Below, piece after piece: positions 1-6,444 of a DNA stretch of 7,823 nucleotides; position 1 is the first letter of the stretch; the number at the start of each line of letters is the position of its first letter. This DNA is from Bordetella parapertussis. GTDB taxonomy: Bacteria; Pseudomonadota; Gammaproteobacteria; Burkholderiales; Burkholderiaceae_C. The stretch is from positions 1-7,823 of the forward strand of contig CAMATW010000054.1 of the NCBI GenBank assembly GCA_945861305.1, written 5' to 3'. The position numbers were made by a program, and so were the translations under genes. The notes under the pieces were generated by a model that ran no database searches, was not told the origin of the DNA, and worked only from the letters and a program-made list of their open reading frames with translations.

Positions 1-416
1 TCATTCACATCGTCCAAAAAAATGGCCACGTTCATGGCCCGTTCGGTGGGCATCATGTCATCGTTAAGCCAAGTGCCGTAGTCTTGGTGCCATTGCCATA
101 CATCGCCTTCAAAAGCCATCTTGCCGTTGATCTTGAACTGGTGCATGTACAGCTTCTCGCCAAACAAGTCCTCGACAGGGTCGATCATGCGGGGGTGTCG
201 GGCTAATTTTGCAAAAGGTTCGCTGTACATATGCGCAGCAAAGTTGGTGCGCACCGCGTCCTTGCCCTTTTCACGCACATTGAACGCTTCACGCCGGCTA
301 TAGAGGCGAGGAACTTCTTCCACCATGACGCGGGTCTCTTCTGGGTTGAACAAACCAGGGAAAAACAAATAGCCTTGTTCGTCAAATTGCTCGTGCTGCG
401 CTTGCGTCAATTTCAT
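1..416 (-). CDS. Phytanoyl-CoA dioxygenase (PhyH) family Fe(II)/2-oxoglutarate oxygenase, N-terminal part
   Basis: Partial gene: 138 residues are visible and the C-terminal part lies beyond the left edge. The family consists of soluble non-haem iron, 2-oxoglutarate-dependent hydroxylases acting on small molecules. The visible part starts with the typical family opening (DEQGYLFFPGLF, residues 12-23). It reaches the conserved iron-binding HxD motif as WHQDYGTW, where His110 and Asp112 would be two of the three metal ligands. The distal His and the 2-oxoglutarate-binding Arg are not in view. The ATG at 414-416 has a good ribosome site (GAGGAG about 7 bases upstream), which supports this start. 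The gene is transcribed away from the TPR gene across a 133-bp spacer. The substrate cannot be told; an ectoine-hydroxylase-like role is possible for the superfamily, but no specific evidence favours it. Confidence 0.85.
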   Translation of the reverse strand, partial: MKLTQAQHEQFDEQGYLFFPGLFNPEETRVMVEEVPRLYSRREAFNVREKGKDAVRTNFAAHMYSEPFAKLARHPRMIDPVEDLFGEKLYMHQFKINGKMAFEGDVWQWHQDYGTWLNDDMMPTERAMNVAIFLDDVN

Positions 417-433
417 GGGGTGCTCCTCAAGTC

Positions 434-459
434 CTGAATTCAGAATTCTTTGAATTATC
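434..459 (-). promoter_or_regulatory. Palindromic operator-like site upstream of the PhyH gene
   Basis: CTGAATTCAG (434-443) is a perfect 10-bp palindrome. It overlaps AGAATTCT (442-449), a perfect 8-bp palindrome. A third GAATT core follows at 452-456. On the minus strand a -10-like GATAAT falls at 459-454, so the palindromes would lie just around or after the transcription start of the dioxygenase gene, a common operator position. No good -35 box pairs with it. The function is inferred from position only. Confidence 0.3.
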
Positions 460-479
460 GCTATTTCCATTGGTATTCG

Positions 480-510
480 TTGACGAAGGCAGGCTTTATA
501 TAGACATAAT
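480..510 (+). promoter_or_regulatory. Candidate sigma-70 promoter of the TPR gene
   Basis: TTGACG at 480-485 matches the -35 consensus in five of six bases. CATAAT at 505-510 matches the -10 consensus in five of six bases. The 19-bp spacer is longer than ideal. A start near 517 would give a short leader of about 33 bases before the ATG at 550. Confidence 0.35.
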
Positions 511-549
511 CAGTACATTCTTGTCACCTATGCGCCTGGAGCGACTCAG

Positions 550-987
550 ATGAAAACCTTTCTTGCCCTTTTTTTTAGCTTGCTTATGTGTTTGAGCGCG
601 GCATTTGCCGCCGATGTTTCTGATGGCACTGCCCCGCCAGACCTAGAGTCGGCAAAAGCCTTGATCGCTAAAAAGGATTGGGGTTCTGCCGTTACAAGTT
701 TGGAAAAGTTTGTCAAAGCCAATCCCAACAACGCTGATGGATTTAACTTGCTGGGTTTTAGCTTGCGAAACAGCAAACGCTACCCTGAGGCCATCTTCAA
801 CTACAAAGAAGCCTTGCGCATTGACCCGAACCACCGCGGGGCACATGAGTACCTGGGCCAAACCTATGTGCAAACCAAGCAAATCGACAAAGCCAAAGAA
901 TTGCTTGCATCATTAGAGAAGATATGCGGCTTGCAATGCGAGGAATACCTCGATTTGAAAAAAGCTATCGACAAATTCAAGAAGTAA
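550..987 (+). CDS. Small exported tetratricopeptide-repeat protein
   Basis: A 145-residue protein with a Sec signal peptide: Lys2, a hydrophobic run over residues 4-19, and an AFA|AD cleavage site near residue 20. There is no lipobox, so the mature protein is probably soluble in the periplasm. The rest folds as about three TPR-like helical pairs (roughly residues 32-62, 63-96 and 97-125), clearest in [21 protein letters not shown] and in residues 97-110. TPRs are protein-binding scaffolds, so the partner is unknown. The C-terminus carries Cys126 and Cys130 in CGLQCEEY, a Cys-x3-Cys that could form a disulfide or bind metal in the periplasm. The ATG at 550 is preceded by GGAG at 538-541 with 8-base spacing. 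The last 11 bases overlap the end of the convergent Lrp-type gene. No specific function is recognised. Confidence 0.88.
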   Translation: MKTFLALFFSLLMCLSAAFAADVSDGTAPPDLESAKALIAKKDWGSAVTSLEKFVKANPNNADGFNLLGFSLRNSKRYPEAIFNYKEALRIDPNHRGAHEYLGQTYVQTKQIDKAKELLASLEKICGLQCEEYLDLKKAIDKFKK

Positions 988-1456
988 TGACTGTAGGCTT
1001 GAGTGGCAAAGCGGTTTTGTAGCGAACCTGTTTCAAAGCAAAGCTGCTGCGGATTTTTTCGACGCCTGGGATGGGCGAGAGTTGCTCCAAGATAAATTTT
1101 TCCAATGCCGCCATATCGGCAATGGCCACACGGATCAAGTAATCTGAATCACCCGTCATGAGGTAGCACTCCATTACCTCATCATGGTCGGCAATGCGCT
1201 TCTCGAATTCGGCCAAGGTTTGCTTGGACTGCTCTTTCAAGCTGATGGAAATAAAAACATTCAAGCCCAGACCCAAGGCCTTGGGTTCGGTCAGCGCCAC
1301 ATATTTTTGAATCACACCCGAGGCCTCTAGCGCCTTGACACGATTCAGACATGGCGACGGCGACAGGTGAACCCGTTTGGCCAACTCGACATTGGTGATG
1401 GCGCTGTCTTGCTGCAACTGATCTAATATTTTGTAATCCATCAAATCTAAAGGCAT
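977..1456 (-). CDS. Lrp/AsnC-family transcriptional regulator
   Basis: A 159-residue protein of normal Lrp/AsnC length. Residues 4-63 form the winged helix-turn-helix ([11 protein letters not shown]...[15 protein letters not shown]), with the recognition helix in [19 protein letters not shown] (31-49), very close to classic Lrp and BkdR. Residues of about 68-150 form the RAM ligand-binding and oligomerisation domain, including the [11 protein letters not shown] stretch. Such proteins form octamers or similar, bind amino acids or their derivatives, and often control the adjacent divergent gene plus themselves. Here that neighbour is the E1 gene, an arrangement like mdeR/mdeB of Pseudomonas putida. 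I infer that it regulates the E1 in response to an amino acid. The ATG at 1454-1456 has GGAGA at 1463-1467 with about 7-base spacing. The 3' end overlaps the TPR gene by 11 bases. Confidence 0.93.
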   Translation of the reverse strand: MPLDLMDYKILDQLQQDSAITNVELAKRVHLSPSPCLNRVKALEASGVIQKYVALTEPKALGLGLNVFISISLKEQSKQTLAEFEKRIADHDEVMECYLMTGDSDYLIRVAIADMAALEKFILEQLSPIPGVEKIRSSFALKQVRYKTALPLKPTVITS

Positions 1457-1562
1457 AAAATATCTCCTAAACTATTTATTTATATATTTTATGCTGCTAA
1501 ACCCAAAAAACTGACTATATATAAGATGTTAATTTGGCTATGTTCTCGCTACATTGGCAGAC
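1457..1562. promoter_or_regulatory. Divergent AT-rich control region between the lrp-type and E1 genes
   Basis: This 106-bp spacer must hold both promoters. It is strongly AT-rich at 1468-1535, with alternating TATATA runs at 1480-1486 and 1516-1523. Bases 1482-1496 match the published E. coli Lrp consensus YAGHAWATTWTDCTR in about 11 of 15 positions, mainly its right half, so a Lrp-type operator is plausible. A -10-like TATAAG (1520-1525) faces the E1 gene and a -10-like TAAAAT faces the regulator gene. Neither has a convincing -35 box, as is common for regulated promoters. Confidence 0.5.
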
Positions 1563-4190
1563 ATGAATAACCGCCTTTTCAACCCCTCCCTCCCGCCTGC
1601 CAACTCGGATGAAGATCCGCAAGAGACCGCCGAGTGGCGCGAGGCTTTCAACGCCGTTGTGCTGCAACATGGCGCTGAACGCGCTGGTTTTTTGCTAGAC
1701 CAGTTGGTGGCACTTGCACACCAAAACCAATTGGACTGGTCACCCGAATTGGTCACGCCCTATGTCAACACCATTGCCGTGGATGTTCAAGCGCCCTTTC
1801 CTGGCGATTTAGCTATCGAAGAAAAAATTGCCTCGCTGATGCGCTGGAACGCCTTAGCGATGGTGGCACGGGCCAACGCCGCCTACGGAGAGCTAGGCGG
1901 CCATATCGCCAGCTACGCCAGTGCGGCCGATTTATTTGAGGTGGGGTTTAACCATTTCTTTCATGGTCGCAATCAAGAACACGGCGGCGACTTGGTTTTT
2001 TTCCAGCCGCACAGTGCGCCTGGCGTGTATGCCCGAGCCTTTTTAGAGGGGCGACTCAGCGAGCAAGACTTGGCACATTACCGTCAAGAGTTGAGCGCAC
2101 CCAAAGCGGGTGCTCGTGGCCTGTCCAGCTACCCTCACCCATGGTTGATGCCCGATTTTTGGCAGTTCCCAACAGGCTCAATGGGGCTGGGGCCCATCAG
2201 CTCCATCTACCATGCCCGCTTCATGCGCTACCTGTCGCACCGTCAACTGCTGGACTGCAGTCAGCGCAAAGTCTGGGGCGTGTTTGGCGATGGCGAAATG
2301 GACGAGCCCGAGAGCATGAGCGCATTGACGCTTGCCTCACGCGAAAAATTGGACAACTTGGTGTGGGTGGTCAATTGCAATTTGCAGCGCTTGGATGGGC
2401 CGGTTCGCGGTAACGGACGCATCATTGACGAATTGGAAAAACTCTTTCGCGGTGCGGGATGGAATGTGGTCAAACTCATTTGGGGCAGCGACTGGGACGG
2501 CTTGTTTGCGCGGGACACTCAACAAGCGCTGGTGCGCGCCTTTGCCAACACAGTGGACGGGCAAATGCAAACCTTCGCCGCCAAGGATGGACGGTTTAAC
2601 CGCGATAACTTCTTTGGCCAAAACCCCGAACTTGCACAACTCGCTCAAGGTCTGAGCGATGAGCAAATTGACCGCTTAAAGCGTGGCGGGCATGACTTGG
2701 TAAAAATCCACGCGGCTTATGCGGCAGCAGCGGTTCATCAAGGCCAGCCCACCGTCATCTTGGCGCACACCAAAAAAGGCTATGGCATGGGGCAAGCAGG
2801 TCAAGGCAAGATGACCACCCACAGCCAGAAAAAACTCGATGACACGGCGCTCCTAGCATTTCGCAACCGCTTCAACCTCCCTTTAAGTGACGAACAAGCC
2901 AAAGAGTTGGCGTTTTTCAAACCGCAAGACGACAGCGCCGAGATGCAATACCTTCATGCTCGGCGGCAACAATTGGGCGGCTACTTGCCCCAGCGTGAAA
3001 CCGCTTGCGACACCATTGCTGTACCCGCTTTACGCAGCTACGCAAACTTTGCAGTGCAAGCCGATGGCAAAGAGATGTCGACCACCATGGCCTTTGTGCG
3101 CTTGCTGGGCAATCTCATGAAAGACCCGCAACTCGGCTCACGCATCGTGCCTATCGTGGCTGACGAAGCCCGTACCTTTGGCATGGCGAATCTGTTCAAA
3201 CAAGTGGGGATTTATTCCAGTGTGGGGCAAAAGTATGAGCCTGAAGACATTGGCTCGGTCCTGAGTTACCGCGAAGCCATGGACGGCCAAATTTTGGAAG
3301 AAGGCATCAGCGAAGCCGGCGCCATCGCGAGCTGGACAGCTGCCGCCACCAGTTACAGCGTTCATGGCTTGGCCATGTTGCCCTTTTATATTTACTACTC
3401 CATGTTTGGTTTCCAGCGGGTGGGCGACGCGATATGGGCCGCTGCAGACCAACGCGCCAGAGGCTTTTTACTAGGCGCCACCTCGGGGCGTACCACCTTG
3501 GGAGGCGAGGGCTTGCAGCACCAAGACGGCACCAGCCATTTGGTGGCGGCCACCATTCCCAATTGCAAAGCCTATGACCCAGCCTTCGCTTGCGAAATGG
3601 CGGTCATCGTCGACCAAGGTATGCGAGAGATGATGGTCGAACAAAAAGATGTGTTTTATTACATCACCCTGATGAACGAAAACTATGCCCAGCCGGATCT
3701 GAAAGCCGGCACTGAGGCCGCCATTTTGCAAGGTATGTACCTGCTATCCGATAACCGCTCAGCGCTGCCCAAAGCCGCGGCAGAAGTGACGCTTTTGGGC
3801 TCTGGCGCTATTTTGAGAGAGGTGATGCAAGCCGCTGATTTGTTGGCAAAGGAAGGCATCGCGTCTCAGGTGTTCAGCGTGACGAGTTGGAGTGAACTGG
3901 CCAGAAATGGGCAGGCTTGTGAGCTGGCGGCCTTGAATGATGGCAAAAACCTCAAACCGTTTGTTGCCGCACAACTTGGTAACACGCATGGGCCTGTGAT
4001 TGCCGCTACCGACTATGTCAGGGCTGTCGCAGAAAGTGTGCGAGCGTATTTGCCCCCGAACAGGCGCTACATGGCATTGGGCACCGATGGTTTTGGTCGC
4101 AGCGATACCCGCGCTGAGCTAAGAAATTTTTTCCAAGTGGACGCGCATCACATTGCCAAAGCGGCGCGTATAGCGCTGGCTCAAGCGTGA
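1563..4190 (+). CDS. Homodimeric-type 2-oxoacid (pyruvate) dehydrogenase E1, AceE/MdeB-like
   Basis: An 875-residue thiamine-diphosphate enzyme, colinear with E. coli AceE (about 887 residues), that decarboxylates a 2-oxoacid and passes the acyl group to lipoyl-E2. The ThDP/Mg motif is GDGEMDEPE (242-250) ending in NCN (271-273). Residues matching E. coli active-site groups are all present: His114 (H106), His150 (H142), His420 in the mobile loop (H407), Glu584 (E571) and His653 (H640). The N-terminal E2-binding region is present, but the protein stops about 25 residues short of E. coli AceE. No E2 or E3 gene lies nearby; the E1 stands alone, divergent from an Lrp-type gene and convergent with serC. 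This fits an accessory E1 such as MdeB (2-oxobutyrate from methionine) better than the main aceE, but substrate choice is inference. I choose the ATG at 1563 over a TTG nine bases upstream; neither has a clear GGAG site. Confidence 0.93.
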   Translation: MNNRLFNPSLPPANSDEDPQETAEWREAFNAVVLQHGAERAGFLLDQLVALAHQNQLDWSPELVTPYVNTIAVDVQAPFPGDLAIEEKIASLMRWNALAMVARANAAYGELGGHIASYASAADLFEVGFNHFFHGRNQEHGGDLVFFQPHSAPGVYARAFLEGRLSEQDLAHYRQELSAPKAGARGLSSYPHPWLMPDFWQFPTGSMGLGPISSIYHARFMRYLSHRQLLDCSQRKVWGVFGDGEMDEPESMSALTLASREKLDNLVWVVNCNLQRLDGPVRGNGRIIDELEKLFRGAGWNVVKLIWGSDWDGLFARDTQQALVRAFANTVDGQMQTFAAKDGRFNRDNFFGQNPELAQLAQGLSDEQIDRLKRGGHDLVKIHAAYAAAAVHQGQPTVILAHTKKGYGMGQAGQGKMTTHSQKKLDDTALLAFRNRFNLPLSDEQAKELAFFKPQDDSAEMQYLHARRQQLGGYLPQRETACDTIAVPALRSYANFAVQADGKEMSTTMAFVRLLGNLMKDPQLGSRIVPIVADEARTFGMANLFKQVGIYSSVGQKYEPEDIGSVLSYREAMDGQILEEGISEAGAIASWTAAATSYSVHGLAMLPFYIYYSMFGFQRVGDAIWAAADQRARGFLLGATSGRTTLGGEGLQHQDGTSHLVAATIPNCKAYDPAFACEMAVIVDQGMREMMVEQKDVFYYITLMNENYAQPDLKAGTEAAILQGMYLLSDNRSALPKAAAEVTLLGSGAILREVMQAADLLAKEGIASQVFSVTSWSELARNGQACELAALNDGKNLKPFVAAQLGNTHGPVIAATDYVRAVAESVRAYLPPNRRYMALGTDGFGRSDTRAELRNFFQVDAHHIAKAARIALAQA

Positions 4191-5263
4191 ATTTTTTCAA
4201 ACGCGAACATATAGTCACGCAATTTTTGCACCGCTGAAATCGGCATGGCGTTGTAAATGGATGCCCTCATGCCGCCAGCGATGCGGTGGCCTCGCAGCTG
4301 GACCATGCCTTGCGACTGCGCAGCTTCGAGGAATGCAGAGTTCAAGGATTCATCGCGCAAATAAAAAGTCACGTTCATACGCGAGCGGTCTACAGGGCGC
4401 ACACGGTTACTGAAGAAGCGGCTGTGGTCTAAAAAGTCATAGAGCAGCTGTGACTTGGCAAGATTGCGCTCCTGCATCGCAGGCAAACCACCTTCGTCAT
4501 GAATATGCTGCAACACCAAGCCCATGATGTAGATGGCATAGGTGGGCGGCGTGTTGTACATGGACTCGTTATCCGATTGCAATTGGTAGTTGAAGGCTGA
4601 GGGTGTTGACGCCAGCGCATGGCCCATCAAGTCACGCCGAACAATCACCAAGGTCACGCCAGAGGGCCCCATGTTTTTTTGTGCGCCTGCGTAGATCAAC
4701 CCATAGCGAGAGACGTCTATGGGTCGGGACATGATGTTGGAGGACATATCGACAACCAGCGGCACATCGCCCGTGCTTGGCGTCCAATGGCACTCCACGC
4801 CACCGATGGTTTCATTGCTGCAAAAATGCACATAGGCAGGCTTTTCTGACAACTGCCATGAGGCAAGATCTGGCATACAGGTGAAGCCTTGCGCCTCGGA
4901 ACTGGCGGCCAGATGGACACGGCCATAACGAGCGGCTTCTTGCATGGACTTGTGCGACCAATTGCCACTGACTACGTAGTCGGCCTGTCCGGTTGAACCG
5001 ATCAGGTTCATGGGCACAATCGCGTTTTCTGCAATGGCCCCACCTTGTAACAACAACACGCTGTAGTTATCAGGGATGGCCAACAAGCTTTTCAAAAGGG
5101 ACTGGGTTTGGGCCAAGATTTGGGTGAACTCAGGTCCACGGTGACTCATCTCCATGACGGACATGCCACTTCCCTGCCAATCGAGCATATCGGTGGCAGC
5201 TTGTCGCAAAACGGCCTCTGGCAGGGTGGCAGGGCCTGAACTGAAATTGAGAACGCGGGTCAT
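4181..5263 (-). CDS. serC: Phosphoserine aminotransferase
   Basis: A 360-residue fold-type I PLP enzyme of standard SerC length. It converts 3-phosphohydroxypyruvate plus glutamate to phosphoserine in serine synthesis, and it also serves pyridoxal-phosphate synthesis through 4-phosphohydroxythreonine. Diagnostic stretches: NFSSGPATLP near the start, HRG (41-43) for substrate phosphate or carboxylate, NETIGG, DMSSNIMSRPIDVSRYG, the Schiff-base Lys196 in YAGAQKNMGPSG, NTPPTYAIY, RSRMNV and GHRIAGGMRASIYNAM (325-340). The cofactor loop reads GGAIAENA rather than the GGGRGQFA of E. coli, which I think is usual in Burkholderiales. The start lies 5 bp after the stop of the MerR-type gene and lacks a good Shine-Dalgarno, suggesting co-transcription and translational coupling. 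Its 3' end overlaps the E1 gene by 10 bp. The serC-pheA-type gene order known from many relatives is absent here. Confidence 0.96.
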   Translation of the reverse strand: MTRVLNFSSGPATLPEAVLRQAATDMLDWQGSGMSVMEMSHRGPEFTQILAQTQSLLKSLLAIPDNYSVLLLQGGAIAENAIVPMNLIGSTGQADYVVSGNWSHKSMQEAARYGRVHLAASSEAQGFTCMPDLASWQLSEKPAYVHFCSNETIGGVECHWTPSTGDVPLVVDMSSNIMSRPIDVSRYGLIYAGAQKNMGPSGVTLVIVRRDLMGHALASTPSAFNYQLQSDNESMYNTPPTYAIYIMGLVLQHIHDEGGLPAMQERNLAKSQLLYDFLDHSRFFSNRVRPVDRSRMNVTFYLRDESLNSAFLEAAQSQGMVQLRGHRIAGGMRASIYNAMPISAVQKLRDYMFAFEKIHA

Positions 5264-5268
5264 AGGGG

Positions 5269-6270
5269 CTATTCAGACAAGTCTATACCCTCTAGCTGCG
5301 CCACCCGTTGCAAAGCCTCCTCGAACAAAGCCCGAGCCGTGCCAGAGACAGCAGACAGATAGGCGTGCAACTTGGCATCATTGACAGAGCTATTCAAACA
5401 TTCATTGCTGTATTTTTCAAAACTGCTGAGCTGAGAAATGAGCTCGGCAACATGGCGAGGGCATTCGCACAACACTTGGGTTGGAATGGCAGCGACTCGC
5501 TGCAACACCTTATCGGAATACCGGCGTGCAGGAATCGTCTTGGCCGACAGTTGCGAAACATGCCGAGGCGGGTCTACAAAAAGTACCGATTGCATGATGT
5601 CACTTAAATCAGTATCTGACACCGGCTCACGCCGCAAAAGCAGTCCAGCATCCCTTAAGTCTTGTAAAACCTGTTCCGAGGCATAACGGTAAATCAGCAA
5701 TGCTTTGCTGACCTTCAAACGCTCTTGCAGCCGCAAAATATCGTCTGCATAGTTGGAGAGCACCGAAGACTGGCTCAATACCAGCATGGTGGACGCGTCG
5801 TCCACAGCGGGTATTTCTGCCGAAGACAAGGCGTCTTGCAAATCGGTGAACACCTGAACCACCTTCAAACTGGCATGGCCAAAAGTCAGGGTGAACTTTT
5901 GGGTTTCTATGCGCGAGGCCAAGTTGTAGCCCACCACCACCAATGAAATAACCGCTGGCAGCACTTGACGAGCTGCATGCACCTGCCCAGCTTGGCGCGA
6001 CTCATTCAACAAGCTCTGCAAAGATGAAATGTCTAAACCAGACAAGGTGCTGATGGCGTGACCTTGTTGCGTCAAGCTTTTCAGCAAAGTGACCTTGAGC
6101 ACATCTTGGTCACTGTAAAGCCTATGCCCGCCATCGGACTTCGGTGGCGTGACCACCGAGTAGCGGCGCTCCCAGACACGCAATGTCGCCACAGGTAAGC
6201 CTGCCAACTTGGCAACAGCACCGATTCTGTAGCGGCCTTGCATCGGGTCAGGTGAAGAATTAAGTTGCAT
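5269..6270 (-). CDS. MerR-family transcriptional regulator with WERRY-type HTH and degenerate B12-domain-like core
   Basis: A 333-residue protein. Residues 13-80 are a MerR winged HTH of the MlrA/CarH/LitR subtype (RIGAVAKLAGLPVATLRVWERRY, then GGHRLYSDQDV). Residues of about 106-230 have the alternating strand-helix pattern of a cobalamin-binding Rossmann-like domain (LVVVGYNLAS, LKVVQVFTDL, STMLVLSQSS, KALLIYRYAS), but the DxHxxG B12 motif is missing. Residues 251-333 are a helical tail holding CECPRH (268-273) and Cys291, a possible metal or redox site. It probably acts as a dimeric DNA-binding regulator of itself, serC and perhaps the divergent Rrf2-type gene. I start it at the ATG at 6268-6270 because AAAGGAGAT sits ideally upstream (6275-6283). 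The frame stays open to an ATG at 6333 that lacks such a site. The signal is unknown. Confidence 0.85.
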   Translation of the reverse strand: MQLNSSPDPMQGRYRIGAVAKLAGLPVATLRVWERRYSVVTPPKSDGGHRLYSDQDVLKVTLLKSLTQQGHAISTLSGLDISSLQSLLNESRQAGQVHAARQVLPAVISLVVVGYNLASRIETQKFTLTFGHASLKVVQVFTDLQDALSSAEIPAVDDASTMLVLSQSSVLSNYADDILRLQERLKVSKALLIYRYASEQVLQDLRDAGLLLRREPVSDTDLSDIMQSVLFVDPPRHVSQLSAKTIPARRYSDKVLQRVAAIPTQVLCECPRHVAELISQLSSFEKYSNECLNSSVNDAKLHAYLSAVSGTARALFEEALQRVAQLEGIDLSE

Positions 6271-6274
6271 ATTA

Positions 6275-6291
6275 ATCTCCTTTAAGCTTAA
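6275..6291 (-). promoter_or_regulatory. Strong ribosome binding site with adjoining TTAAGCTTAA palindrome
   Basis: On the minus strand AAAGGAGAT (6283-6275) is a near-perfect Shine-Dalgarno 4-7 bases before the ATG at 6270, and it decides the start of the MerR-type gene. It abuts TTAAGCTTAA (6282-6291), a perfect 10-bp palindrome that could be an autoregulatory operator. Confidence 0.6.
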
Positions 6292-6309
6292 TTGAACAGG
6301 TTTTGACGC

Positions 6310-6338
6310 AATATTAACCCAATAATTATTCAAATTTG
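6310..6338. promoter_or_regulatory. Cluster of back-to-back palindromes in the divergent MerR/Rrf2 promoter region
   Basis: AATATT (6310-6315), AATAATTATT (6321-6330) and CAAATTTG (6331-6338) are perfect palindromes in 29 bp; the last two abut. They lie upstream of the MerR-type gene and just upstream of the best forward promoter, where dimeric regulators would be expected to bind. AT-rich DNA yields short palindromes by chance, so the operator role is inferred. Confidence 0.3.
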
Positions 6339-6348
6339 TTTTTTTTTA

Positions 6349-6376
6349 TTGAAATTATCTTTTTTGAATCTATATT
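6349..6376 (+). promoter_or_regulatory. Candidate sigma-70 promoter of the Rrf2-type regulator
   Basis: TTGAAA (6349-6354), a 16-bp spacer and TATATT (6371-6376) form a good sigma-70 promoter facing the Rrf2-type gene. The expected start is near 6383, giving a leader of about 60 bases. Upstream T-rich DNA, including T9 at 6339-6347, could act as an UP element. Rrf2 proteins often autoregulate by binding over such promoters. Confidence 0.55.
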
Positions 6377-6444
6377 ACAACCATAAAACTGATTCATGTA
6401 CCCTTTGAGTGGTAAGCACCCTGAAACTAATTTTGGAGATTGAT

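Noticed and set aside
1554..1562. TTG start three codons upstream for the E1 gene
   Set aside because: It adds only three residues, has no better ribosome site, and an ATG follows in frame at 1563.
2141..2666. Several open frames of about 85-109 codons on both strands inside the E1 gene
   Set aside because: They are out-of-frame readings of a conserved enzyme with no family resemblance or ribosome sites of their own.
5350..5960. True cobalamin-binding domain in the MerR-type protein
   Set aside because: The strand pattern is similar, but the DxHxxG cobalamin motif is absent, so B12 binding is not claimed.
6271..6333. Longer start for the MerR-type protein at the ATG at 6333
   Set aside because: The 21 extra residues are unlike the family start and lie over the palindromes and the strong Shine-Dalgarno at 6275-6283, which points to the ATG at 6270.
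6409..6444. GTG start for the Rrf2-type protein
   Set aside because: The ATG at 6445 has a well-spaced GGAG and gives the normal Rrf2 N-terminus; the extra 12 residues have no family counterpart.
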